Shown: positions 24,107 through 34,642 of the stretch, piece after piece
Layout of the letters: each line of letters starts with the position of its first letter
Position numbering within the stretch: the first letter of the stretch is position 1
Assembly: GCA_019914945.1 (NCBI GenBank)
Contig: CM034103.1
Span: forward strand, 6,014,001 to 6,078,000
Direction of reading: 5' to 3'
Source: Typha latifolia
Lineage: Eukaryota; Streptophyta; Magnoliopsida; Poales; Typhaceae
Length of the DNA stretch: 64,000 nucleotides
Program-made: the position numbers and the translations under genes
The notes under the pieces: model-generated
Databases searched by the model: none
What the model saw: only the letters and a program-made list of their open reading frames with translations
What the model was told of the DNA's origin: nothing

Positions 24107-24545
24107 ATACTACTCCTGAGTCAAGCATATTATCCCCCTATTTCTATCTCTTCTAATTCCATGCCAAGTATCTTCTTTGCCTCTCCTAGATTCTTCATTT
24201 TAAATTCCTTATTCAATTAGAGCTTCAATTTATCAATCTCCACCTTGCTCTTAGATGCTATCAACATATCATCAACATATTAGAGCAAATAGATAAAATA
24301 TCCATCTTGAAGCTTTCTAAAGTACACGCAATGATCATAGTGGCTTCGCTTGTACCTTTGCCTCCATATAAATTGGTCAAACCGTTTATACCACTACCTT
24401 GGAGACTGCTTTAGGCCATACAAGAATTTCTTTAATTTACAAACTAAATTCTTTTTCCCACTAATTTTAAACCCTTCCGGCTGTGTCATATAGATGTCCT
24501 CCTCCAAATCACCGTACAAGAAGCGGTCTTCATATCTATCTGAGC
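24107..24545 (-). pseudogene. copia reverse transcriptase core with in-frame stops
   Basis: The minus-strand translation reads [37 protein letters not shown], then the catalytic YVDDMLIASKS near 24245-24280, and KNLGEAKKILGMEL. A TAA stands immediately before the YVDD block and another follows near 24220. The RT N-terminus is missing because of a deletion shared with the integrase. Confidence 0.88.
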
Positions 24546-24599
24546 TAGCTCAAGATCAAACTAAGCTACCAAAGCTAGCAAAATCTGAATCTCATGAAA

Positions 24600-25375
24600 G
24601 GATCTGAATTGTACTCTCCACTGTTATCTGATTTGAGCTTCTTGATCTTCTTGCCAGTCTGATTCTCAATCATTTTCTTTCAATAATGAAATATTTCAAG
24701 CATTTGGTTCTTATGGTGCATGGTGTACACCTAAGACCTTCTAGAGTAGTCATCTACAAAGGTCACAAACCAATGCTTTCCTTCCAAAGAGACTTTTCGG
24801 GTAGGCCCCAAATATCTTGTGTAAATGTAGTCCAAGATCCCCTTGGTCTGGTGTACTGTAGTGGCAAACTGAACTCTAATTTGTTTGCCCAAAACACAGT
24901 GTTTGCAAAATTCCAGTTTGAAGCTCTTCACAATCTTTACCAAACCTTGACTTGACAAGCCTTGCAAAGCTTTCTGTCCTGGATGCCCCAACCTCATGTG
25001 CCATAATTTGAAAGAGTCAGCATCACTAACTGAGTTACTTGAGATGGCCGCTACACTTCCCAAATCTGTAAAGCCTTGCAAGAAGTACAAATTACTTCTT
25101 CTCGTGCCCTTCATTACCACCAATGCCCCCAAGGACACATTCAATGCTCCACCCTTTAAAGTAATAGTGAAGCCCTTTGATTTCAAAACTCCAAGAGAGA
25201 TGAGATTCTTCTTCAATTCTGATATGTACCAGACTTCAGTTAGCTCTTTCACGGACCCATCTTGGAGCTTCAGGCGAATAGTGCAAATGCCTTCAGCTCG
25301 ACAAGGGCTATCATTGCCCATGAACACAATTCCATCGGAGATCTTCTCAAAAGTGGAAAACCAATCGGAGTCCAC
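24600..25375 (-). pseudogene. copia GAG-pre-integrase and start of integrase
   Basis: The open frame 24731-25375 begins just after the lost protease site. It shows LWHMRLGHPGQKALQGL with the CKHC of the integrase zinc site, then FVTFVDDYSRRS, which carries the first catalytic Asp. After KSDNSGEYNSDPF-like text near 24600 the sequence jumps to RT, so the rest of the integrase is deleted. Confidence 0.9.
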
Positions 25376-25869
25376 AATCCACTAATCCATACTACAAGCA
25401 AGGCTGAGCCTACTAAGGCACTTTCTGAGTCCTCATCATCTGAATGTGCCACATTTGCCTTTTGAGATTTCTTGTCCTTGTTCTTCAAAATGGGACAATC
25501 CTTCTTTCGATGTCTTTTATTGCGGTAATAGGAACATTGGTCTTTAGCAATCATCTTCCTATCTAAAGATGCGCCCCTTGATTTTGAATATGATTTGTCT
25601 CTCTTCACAAATTTTCTATTCTTTGATCTACCCCTTACCATCAATGTATCAGATGATGACTCATGAGTAGCTTGCTTGTCCAATTTCCGATACTCATCGT
25701 TAATCACTGCATTTGCAACATCTCCATAATGAATTGAATCCTTTCCATAAAGCAAGGAATTCAACAATACCAATGTCTTGTCTTCATCTGAGATCTCAAC
25801 ATCCATATTTTGCAAGTCCGCAAGTAACTTGTTGAAGGCATTCAAATGCTCCACCGTAGGTGTTCCCAT
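25270..25869 (-). pseudogene. copia GAG C-terminus with degenerate zinc knuckle
   Basis: Contains EHLNAFNKLLADLQNMDVEI, LLNSLLYGKDS and a knuckle CSYYRNKRHRKKDC, in which the second Cys of CX2CX4HX4C is Tyr. The frame then runs past the protease start (VVWISGL). In another frame WIVDS joins DWFSTFEK, so the DSG-type protease active site has been deleted and a frameshift is present. Confidence 0.88.
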
Positions 25870-26295
25870 CTTGTATTGAAATCTGAAAAAACTTCTTCTT
25901 CAAATAGAGCCGGTTCTCAATGCTCTTGGTCATAAATTTGTCCTCTAGTTTTTTCTACAAGCTCTATGCCGAATTTTCCTTCATCACAGAGTACTTTTGG
26001 CCCTTTGCTAGACAAAGCCGAATGGTGCTACAAGCTTGCCGGTTCAACTTTTCCCAATCCTTCTCGAATACATCTTTGGGCTTCTCCTCCAAAGTGATGT
26101 CCATTTCTTGTTGGAACAAAACATCCATAATTTCACATTATCACATTCCAAAATTGTTAGTGCTAATGAACTTCTCAACTTCAAACTTTGCATTTGAGAC
26201 AAATTTGCCAGATTTGGATGATTTCCCCATTTGCTAAACAAAAATTTTCTTCAATTTCTCACTATTTCTAAATTCAATAGCCTATGTTTGAAACC
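25870..26295 (-). pseudogene. copia GAG N-terminal region, degraded
   Basis: Minus-strand text between the primer site and the GAG C-terminus. The start context near 26225 encodes MGKSSKSGKFVSNAKFEVEK-like residues, followed by frameshifted remnants. Confidence 0.7.
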
Positions 26296-26298
26296 AAT

Positions 26299-26311
26299 AG
26301 CTCTGATACCA
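26299..26311 (-). other. copia primer-binding site
   Basis: The minus strand reads TGGTATCAGAGCT, complementary to initiator tRNA-Met, three bases inside the 5' LTR. Confidence 0.9.
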
Positions 26312-26314
26312 ATT

Positions 26315-27016
26315 TGTTGTGCAAATACCCAAATGGGTGAAGGAAGCGGAAGCAAAACCTTCACCCCCAAATATCACAAATAGGAATAGTGATGAAAAAC
26401 CAATGCAATGTTTGGAAAAAAAAACTCCAATGAGGTGTTAATAGTGATAGAATAGCACTAAACAAGTTTTAATCATGGATTAAACACCGTACTGCAAGCA
26501 ATCTCTAGAATGGAAGCAATAGAGATAAAAGAGAGAGACAAACAATATTTACATGGTTCGGCAATGTGCCTATATCCATAGGCGGAGCAATCTTCTTTAC
26601 TTTGTAAATCTCTCACTTATAAAAAGTTTAACAATTCTAATTACTCTCAATACAATAGTGGCTCAACTCTCATAAATGTTCTTCCAACTACTAAGCCCTA
26701 AAAACACACTTTAGTATTTATAAGCAGGTTCAGATTTAGGATTTTTTTGCATCACATTCGAACGTCATCGGGGGCGTGTTCGAACGCGCCCAATAGCAAT
26801 ACAGTAGAACCACAGGGGCGTTCGAACGCCTGTATCACAGACTGCTCTCGGGTTTGGATCTGCATTCGAATGCGACTGGGCCATTCGAACGCCTACATCA
26901 CTGCCCTCTGTCTTGAACCCGCGTTCGAAAGCCAAAGCCCATTCGAATGCGCTGGCACAAAAATGCTGATACATACTGAAATTTGCTGAAAACTGAATTT
27001 GAGCCAATTTTTAACA
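26315..27016 (-). repeat. copia 5' LTR (702 bp)
   Basis: Colinear with the 3' LTR. TTCGAA-palindrome variants lie at 26757-26950. It ends 27016 and is followed by the AAAAC duplication at 27017-27021. Confidence 0.93.
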
Positions 27017-27021
27017 AAAAC
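27017..27021. other. Target-site duplication, right copy
   Basis: AAAAC, identical to 22388-22392. Confidence 0.9.
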
Positions 27022-27099
27022 CTGATAGAAATAGAAATAGAGATAGAGATCGGGTACCTTGTTAAGTTTGATGATTCAATCAAATTTGTCAAATTCTGG

Positions 27100-29378
27100 G
27101 CCTTCCATCTTATCAAGCTACTTGTGTAGGATTGGATGACACCCCCCAAATCTTGAGCGACCGTAATCCACTGCACAATAGCCATTCTGGGATTTCCTTT
27201 AGTTTTGGGCAATTGTAAATCTCCAAATCGTGGAGTGAAGGAAACAATCGAGTGCCACTTAATCCAATGCACTCTACCCATTCTGGCATGTCCTCAAACT
27301 TTAACACTTCCAGAGCTGGAAAACCTTTCACCTCTCCACAGCCGTAGAATTCAGAACTTACTTGAGTTACTGCATGCATGCTTATTATATGTAGAATCTT
27401 AAGGAATGGAAGGTGTCCCAAAGGTGGGAGCTCTCTCCAGCCTTTGCAGCTATACAGATATAGTGAGTGTATCTTGCACAACCAATTTATATCCAACCAG
27501 AAGGGAGCTCTTGAACCGCCATAACCCTTAATAATCAACGCACCGAGATTTTGATGTGGCTTCAGGCCATCAAGTACTTCCCCCTCATGCTCATAACTCC
27601 TATGATCGACGAGCTCCATTCCCAGAGACAACTGAGTTATGTGCTCCTTGTTACTTAGTCGGACCTCTCAAGCCTCTTCTTTACTATCAATATTCTCAAG
27701 AGATTTAATAGTGATCTTCCCATGGATCTCTTTCAACACTCGTAATATATTACTTTCCTTCTTTTGGACATGGAATTCTCCGATTGTTCCATTAAAGTAC
27801 ACGTGTTGCATATTGATTAGTCTGTTCATCTTCTGAGGAAAAGTAACGCTATTCCGGTTTACACAAGAGTGAGAATGTATGACCAACACTTGCAAATGGT
27901 AGAGACAACTTAATGCATCAAGGAATGCTTCACTATGGGTAATTGGTAAAGCTAGGTAGCGTAGATGAATTAGATCAACTTTCGGCAGCTGCTCCATGCA
28001 ATATCCAGTCAAGACCAGTACGCGAACACTTTTCAGCATTTTAAATATGTCATCATTGGGAGCAACTTTTGAACAATTCCAACGATGTGATGATGCATCA
28101 AACACTATTAGGGTATGCAAGTCTTTAATTTCAACCATGCTCTCAAGTCGATGGGCTAGGCCAACTGCAATAGATAGATGGCGAACAGTTGATGGTATGT
28201 CTCCATGATCACCCCTCTCAATTCGGCGACATTCTCTCGTTGAAACAGATAGGGCTAGCTCATTCATCATATCATGCATGACAGATAGGGCTATTCTCTC
28301 GTTGTCACCAGAATAGCGCTTCCCTTTTGATTGCATTTTAGAGGTGCAAGGAACTTCATCCACCGATCCTAAATTTCAAACTTCCCCACCGTAGGGTCGG
28401 GGTCATCCCATACATCGTCAAGGACAAGAAAGTACTTTTCTGATTCCAAATTCATCCGCAGCTCCTCCTGAAGCTTACTATAATTGAAATTATTGATGTC
28501 AAAATCATTTTTTGGTTTTGACACATAGGTTAAGATTTCCTTGGTGAGCTTCATTTCATCAAAATAGTTTGAAACACAAATCCAATTTTTTGTGAATTTA
28601 CTTGCAATCTGATCGTCGTTATAAATATGTTGGGCAAGTGTAGTTTTCCCAACCCCTCCGGTTCCAATGATTGGAAGGACAATAGGAGCAGCATCGCCAC
28701 TACTGCTAGATTCAGCTTCATTGCATGATGACTCCACTAGTCTTTAAATTTTCTCACATAGCTTATCTCGTCCGATAAATGGATCTTGAGAAGGCAAGAA
28801 GCTAGTCGGTCTCCGCTTCTTAATCCCTGGTAGCTGGACTGTGCTTTCGAGCATTGCCACGTCAAGCAATCGTTTTGCACTAGATTTAACTCTCTCTAAG
28901 CTTTTGAGGGCCTCAGACAATTTGTTTTGCTGTTGGTCTTGACCAAATACACGTTTCCCGACATCAAGAGAAGATTATACTAAGGCTGCCAGTTTGTTTT
29001 GGCTCGTTATTTTAGCTTTTAGGAGCATATAGTCAAACTCATCCAATAGATCGATCCGCCCCCCTCATAAATTGCTTTTCTTATCAATTGCAAGGGTGAT
29101 GTAGCTTGATCAGAATTAGTGATCTTCTGCCTCTCAACGATAGAGACCAGAAAAAGAATCTCTGCCACAATAGTCTCCAATATTTTCAAATCATCCTTCG
29201 TGCGAGTATTCCAGTTGTACTGGGTCCCTAAGTAGGATCTGGCTTTGGAGATCATCTCTTTGATAGATGGCAATCTTTTCTTTCTCTGTTTATGATGCGA
29301 ACAAAAGGCCACAAGAGAATAACCAGCAGTAATCCTTTTCTTTTTTGGATGTTTGAATAATTGACAAAAACTTTTCAA
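27100..29378 (-). pseudogene. CC-NBS-LRR disease-resistance gene relic
   Basis: Minus-strand pieces in order are a coiled-coil/Rx-N-like domain (29019-29378, TKDDLKILETIVAEIL), an NB-ARC with P-loop GTGGVGKTTLAQ, RNBS-A (FTKNWICVSNYFDE) and kinase-2 KYFLVLDDVWDD (28369-28737). RNBS-B follows (GSAILVTTR, near 28315), then MHDMMNELALSVS and LRRs (27668-28363 and 27113-27631, e.g. GWRELPPLGHLPFLKILHI). Defects seen: a frameshift at a G6 run near 29060, TAA near 28978, TAG near 28745, TAG at 28372, loss of the segment between RNBS-B and MHD (RNBS-C, GLPL, RNBS-D), further frame changes in the LRRs, and a missing 3' end. Intact relatives are cytoplasmic immune receptors. Confidence 0.92.
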
Positions 29379-29379
29379 A

Positions 29380-30755
29380 TACCATAACTACAACTGAAAT
29401 CATCAAGTTTTATAAAAAATAGTATTCCATCACTTAAAGTTGATTGATCATTATTAAAAAAAATTAAATTAAATACTATTTTGTTATTGTATAAATTGCT
29501 TAAAATAGTTTGAAAGCTATTTAATATTGTTCAATATCATTATAGAAGAACAAATAACTTAATTGATGATAGCTATTTATACTAAATTTCAGGAAAGGGC
29601 ATTTTAATCATTTATATGTCTTTGTTAACCATAATGACCATCCATTGGAAATACTCTATGAACATGAAGAATCAATAGATTTTAGTAACAATTATAATAT
29701 TTTAAGAAATGTAGTGGCAATAACGTAAGAATCCCTTTTTTTGCCTTTTTTCTTCATATTTCCCATGTAGCAATTGATGCACCTAGTGACTTTTAACCGG
29801 GAATCACCCACTATCTGTAAATTAAAAAAAAACAAAAACAAAAACAAAAATAGAACTGCAATATAGATAACAAAATGTTAGATATTTTTTTTCTAATATT
29901 TGCATACAAATCTGCCTAGATAAACAAGAGAAATGTAGACTTTGTTTAGTGTTTTATGAATAAAGCATGATTAAAAAAAAGAAGAAGAAAAGAATAGAGC
30001 ATGAGTTGATTGTAAACACTCACTCACATTTTAGCAATATTTATGAATTTTCAATATACAAAACGGCAGCGAGCTCATTCGCCACAGCCTCTTCATCCCA
30101 CACGACACAAGAGTGAGCTTGCCGCGACCTCCTCGTCCCACACAGTGCGGTGGAGACCTATCGGTGTCCTCACTCAAGGAGGGATGAATGAAGATGAGGG
30201 TAAGGGGAGAAAGACAATTGAATATAATAATTAAAAAAATTAAATTTGTATTAGACTATCTTTTTACCCTAATTTAATTAATATGTTGTATAAGATTACG
30301 AGAAAATTTAGGTCATGTGGGGTTAATTATGTCTAAAATAACTACCAAGTAAGTTAACTCGCTCAATTTTTCTGACGGCACACTAACGGAAATGTGACAT
30401 TAAATTTTTTTCAAAATTTAGGAGAGAATCGTGACCTAAAGAAGTTTAGAGAGTCTATAAAAAGAGTATAGTTAAGAGAGTGCATACATAATTAACCCCT
30501 TTTTAATATTTGTCATATGTTTCTTATATCCTAAATTTGTAGATTGCATTTCTGAGAGGTAAAGAGAAAAGGAAAATTAGGGGATACATTCTCTATATTC
30601 AAATTTTCGATCCACTAAGATAAACCGAAGGAATGTGGATTTTGTTTAGCTCTCATACACTTGTAGAATAAGAATAAGCCTATTCTAGAATAAGCCTCTT
30701 TAATCTGGTGTAGTAACTAAACAGTATCTTACGTATTATAGTATAGTAAATCATC
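29380..30755. other. AT-rich intergenic stretch upstream of the NBS-LRR relic
   Basis: No gene seen. A segment at 30000-30060 (GAGTTGATTGTAAACACTCA) resembles 34295-34345, pointing to a small dispersed repeat. Open frame 30043-30234 is unsupported. Confidence 0.5.
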
Positions 30756-30760
30756 ATTCT

Positions 30761-33002
30761 TGTAATAACCAAAAAAAAAAAATGGCACGCACGTGCGCCC
30801 CTTTCCCCTCTTCCCACTCTCTCTTATCTTCTTCTCCTTCTTTCTTTCTTTTTTTTCTTCTTTCTTCCTTCTTCTCCCAGCTAGCTCACTCCCCCCCACC
30901 CCGATCTCCTTCTTGCCGCCGCAGCCGTGGATCGAAGCATTGGACTGCCTCCCCTCCCGGTCAGTCAAATGTAATTAAATAATTATATTGAGTTTTCTCT
31001 TCTAAAGTTTCCCTTCTCAACCTTGCTGTGATCCGACCGGTTGGCGGCTTCGTGCCTTGCCGCACCAGTCCGGCGAGCTCCCCCTCTTCGCGAGGATACC
31101 CCTGGTGGCTCCCTTCGGCACCCTCATGGCCCGTGCCATCAGGTGGCCCCTTGCCTTGGCCGGCAACCAAGGCGAGGTGGGTGCTCGTCGTTGGCCACCA
31201 TTGGGAGCTCAAATTCCCCTCGGCTAGCTTCTGCTTGCCGAGGGGAGCGTGTCGATGTGTTCTATCGTGTTTTCGACGGCCAGGTTAGCCGACAGCCTAC
31301 CTTCCTCCCTCCTTTCGGTCGAGGTGAGGAAGGAGGGGGCGGTCGGGCTGGGTGCGGCCCAGCCCAAGGTCCACGTGTTTGGTCGGGCCGAGTGTGGCCA
31401 GCCCGAGGCCTACCTTGGTACAGCTGTGCCGGCTCTACCTGATTAATAAAGGTAGGAATTACGAGATGGACCTACCCAAGCCTGTAGTAGACATCAATAA
31501 GATTATTTAACTAATTAGTGATATGATTGTTGTGCTTATGCTTTTTTATTTACTTTTCTTACCGAGATGGACTCCGTACCCTACGAGGATGATCTTGTGG
31601 CGTAGTTGCAGCTAGTATCAGAAAAGCAGTTCAAGCAAGTGAAACTCCTATAATCTAGAGTAGTGTAGATAATGAAATATCGTACTTTATGAAATCATCA
31701 CATCCATATCATGCATGTGCATATATTTTTCTTACCGTTATTATTGCACTGTCATGCATTGTAATTATATTTTGTGGTTTGGTACGATTTCACATATTAT
31801 GATATCTTCGCATACTTATTGGGTATGATCATATATTTAGCATGCAAAACATAATAATGATGGGTGTTACATTATGCTTGCTGTGTTGGATAATAGTATG
31901 CCACTTGCACATGTGCATGACCATAAAGGGGATGACTGCTGTGTCTCGACAGTACTCGACACCTCTCTAAACAGAGTTAGGGGTGAGGGATATTCTTATA
32001 CTTATATATTATAGGGCCCACGCCTGAGGTCTTAGTTTGTTGATCCCAGACAATCAATCAACCGTTTTGCCAAACGATGGGTGATTTACTATCGATCGAC
32101 AAAAGTTATACCATTTATGGTATTTAAGATAGAGAGAGAGAAGGGTAGGATGACGTAGACCTAGCGGTACCCGATGATGTAAGGTAAGGGCGTCCGTGAG
32201 CGACGACTCATTATTTTCGCATGGTGATGCAATGATATGGAGTTGAGGGCTCGAATGGTAGTATCGATGTGTGATATTGACCTTTGTAATGGACTTATGA
32301 CTAAGATTTTTAGTTTGCAATGGCGGACAATCGATCATGTTGTTCACCGAGTGATGGGCTAGCAATTCTACCACTAGGGTCTCCCCTCCCTTGTGGTATG
32401 TGTGTGGATGGTGTGAGAATTGATGTGACCTTTAGGCGTAGCTCTGCATGAGCTTATGTTGTAGACTTGGTAGCCTGAGATAATGCATATTATGAGCTTG
32501 AGTTTGAGGACTTAATAGTCCGGATTGATTGCATGGTAGGTTATTGATTGCTGATGTATTGATTGGATCATGATGCACATATTCATATTTACTTAGTGTT
32601 GCATCATTCATCGCACTACTTTTAGACTATAGAAGTAGAAACTTGAGTTTTATGCTCACCACTTTCTTTGAAAAATATTTTTATATTAGTGGATGAGCTA
32701 GAGTTCGTAGCGGACCTCGCGAAGAGTAGCTTGAGTCTTCTCTTTCTAATTCTTATTCTTAGTTTATTCATGTAAATTAAGCTAAATAGTTTGTAGCTTC
32801 TACATAGGCTTTATCATATTTTTTGTTATGGATATGTATTTTAGACTTGTTGTGGCCTTAGTATTATGGGCTTCTTGTCTGTATTAATTGTAGAAATGTG
32901 GACTTTTTGTTTGTATATTGTGTTGAGACATAGACCAGGTCACGTGGTAATCACGTGGGTTCTGCCCACGTGAGAGGTACATGTTTGGTGGCGAGTGTTA
33001 TA
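30761..33002 (+). mobile_element. Solo LTR of the long-LTR family (2,242 bp)
   Basis: Starts TGTAATAACC followed by an A12 run and ends GCGAGTGTTATA (expected TTACA). It is flanked by the 5-bp duplication ATTCT at 30756-30760 and 33003-33007. The middle is colinear with the solo LTR at 59332-61905 (for example CACGCCTGAGGTCTTAG and the 3' hairpin). It has no internal domain, so it is a product of LTR-LTR recombination. Confidence 0.85.
32951..32973 (+). other. Conserved 3' hairpin of the long LTR, copy 1
   Basis: TCACGTGGG pairs with CCCACGTGA (9 bp) around a TTCTG loop, 29 bp before the LTR end. The counterpart at 61846-61873 pairs through two different base pairs at equivalent positions. 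Confidence 0.75.
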
Positions 33003-33299
33003 ATTCTCTTTATTTTATTCCAAACAACTTTTAAAAACTAATTTAATAATAATTTATAATTACTATTTTATTTTTAGATTAGACAACATTTAATTATACA
33101 TTACCTCAGCTACAGTTGATTCTCTCTCTCCACTATCTCTTCTATTATATATTAAATATCAATCATCTTAGCTACAATTTAAATTTTCTCTCATTTTTCT
33201 CATCTTTGAAATATTAGTCATCTCACTACAATTGAAATTTTATCTTTTTTTTCAAACTATTAAATTTTGTAAAATTAAAAATAAAAAATATTAAACTTG

Positions 33300-33985
33300 C
33301 ACACTTTTCTCGTAATGCGACCTTTTAACCACACATTGTACCGTAGTGCATATTTACAATCCCGCATTAGACCGCAGTGCGCGCTTATAAACCCGCATTA
33401 GATCGCAGTGCAAGCTTACAATCCTACATTAGACCGTAGTGCAAGCTTACAATCCTATATTATCCCATAGTGCCTATTTTTTTTAGTGTATAATTATTTT
33501 ATATAGAGTGCAAATTTATAACATTACATTACACCACAGTGCAAACTTACAACCTCACATAACATCACAGTGCAAGCTTGTAACACTGTATTAACATATA
33601 ATACTTAATTTCTTCTAATGTATGATTATTTAATATAGAATGTGGGTTTATAATCTCGCATTACACTGTAGAGCGGCCTTATAACCTCACGTTATACTAT
33701 AGTGCAGGCTTATAATACTATATTAACCCATAATGTCTATTTATTTCTTCTAGTGCATAGTTATTTAACGTAAAGTGCGAACTTATAACCCGCTATTTGC
33801 TCATAGTTCCTCTTTTGTATCTTCTAGTGCATTGTTATTTTATTACAAATTACAACCCCACATTATCCGACAATGCCTTTTTATCTAGTGCATAATTATT
33901 TTATATAAAATGTGCGAAATTATTTTTCTGTAGTGCAGACTTATAACCCTACATTACCCATAGTGCATAATTATTTCTTCATAGT
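33300..33985. repeat. ~31-bp minisatellite with higher-order spacing
   Basis: The unit resembles GCAAGCTTACAATCCTACAT followed by TAGACCGTAGT and repeats through the region. A second element, AGTGCATAATTATTTTATAT or similar, recurs near 33495, 33616, 33752, 33829 and 33889 and divides the short units into blocks. It starts about 300 bp beyond the solo LTR duplication and ends before the WASHC4 3' region. It is not a CRISPR array: units are continuous and diverged and there are no unique spacers. Confidence 0.8.
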
Positions 33986-33989
33986 ATGA

Positions 33990-34558
33990 GCATATAGAGT
34001 AATTTAAGTATGCAGTTTTAATAAAAAATAATATTATTTTAGAAAATACAACTTTAACATATATTCAAAAAAGTATTTTTGTCATTTCGTTTAAAACATC
34101 ACTAATTCCTAGTATAATTTTATTATTCTTCAATACTTTAATATCAATTTCATGTCACATAAAATATAAGTATTACTCCTCATACTAGAATTGAACTAAA
34201 TATTAGAATAGCTTATATTAGTATTAACTCTCTTCTTCTAGTATTAAAATTTAAAATAGTTATGCATGTTCCACCGTTATTCCACAAGTAAAGAATGAGT
34301 TGGCTGTAAACAGTCACTCATAGTTTACCAATATCCATGCATTCTCTTCTTAGTTCTCACGAGGCTAAACGATTATGTCAGGAAAGTACTCAGATCTACA
34401 GCATAATAAATCAAATAATTGAAAAAAAATAAAAATAAAAATGGGGTTGTTGACATGCTGAAAATTTCACCTCCTTGCAGGACACACTCGAACACATAAT
34501 TTAAAAAATAAAAAGCATAAACAAAGGAATCAACAAAACAAGCTAGTTATATTTCATG
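33990..34558. other. 3' flank of the WASHC4 homologue
   Basis: AT-rich sequence downstream of the minus-strand stop codon. No canonical AATAAA was clear on the minus strand close to the stop. It is probably 3'UTR and intergenic DNA. Confidence 0.4.
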
Positions 34559-34642
34559 TCATGACATTATTGTCCTAGCAATCTTTAGGCCACATTCTAT
34601 GATCTCGAGCTCATTCTCATATCTCTTGCTCTTCTCTAATCC
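34559..34642 (-). CDS. WASHC4: WASHC4 homologue, last exon
   Basis: 84 nt, 27 codons plus TGA (34559-34561). It encodes GLEKSKRYENELEIIECGLK and a short tail, matching the end of the conserved SWIP core. Animal SWIP has a charged extension beyond this point which is absent here. Acceptor CAACAG/GG. Confidence 0.85.
   Translation of the reverse strand, partial: GLEKSKRYENELEIIECGLKIARTIMS

Larger units (their letters stand above)
22393..27016 (-). mobile_element. Ty1/copia retrotransposon, complete ends, defective
   Basis: 3' LTR 22393-23175, internal region 23176-26314, 5' LTR 26315-27016, flanked by a perfect 5-bp duplication AAAAC. Both LTRs begin TGTTAAAAATTGG and end TTTGCACAACA or its variant (minus strand). 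A primer site adjoins the 5' LTR. The internal region is only 3.1 kb because most of the integrase and the start of RT are deleted. The order GAG-PR-IN-RT-RH identifies copia; RNase H and GAG-pre-integrase motifs fit the Tork/Tnt1-like group (inference). It lies just beyond the 3' end of the NBS-LRR relic. Confidence 0.93.

Noticed and set aside
27016..27022. copia insertion as the cause of NBS-LRR inactivation
   Set aside because: The element lies beyond the last recognised LRR sequence and the relic has many independent internal defects; LRR homology does not resume to the left of the element.
33300..33985. Regularly spaced short repeats resembling a CRISPR array
   Set aside because: Units are continuous and diverged, no unique spacers, no cas genes, and the genome is a plant.
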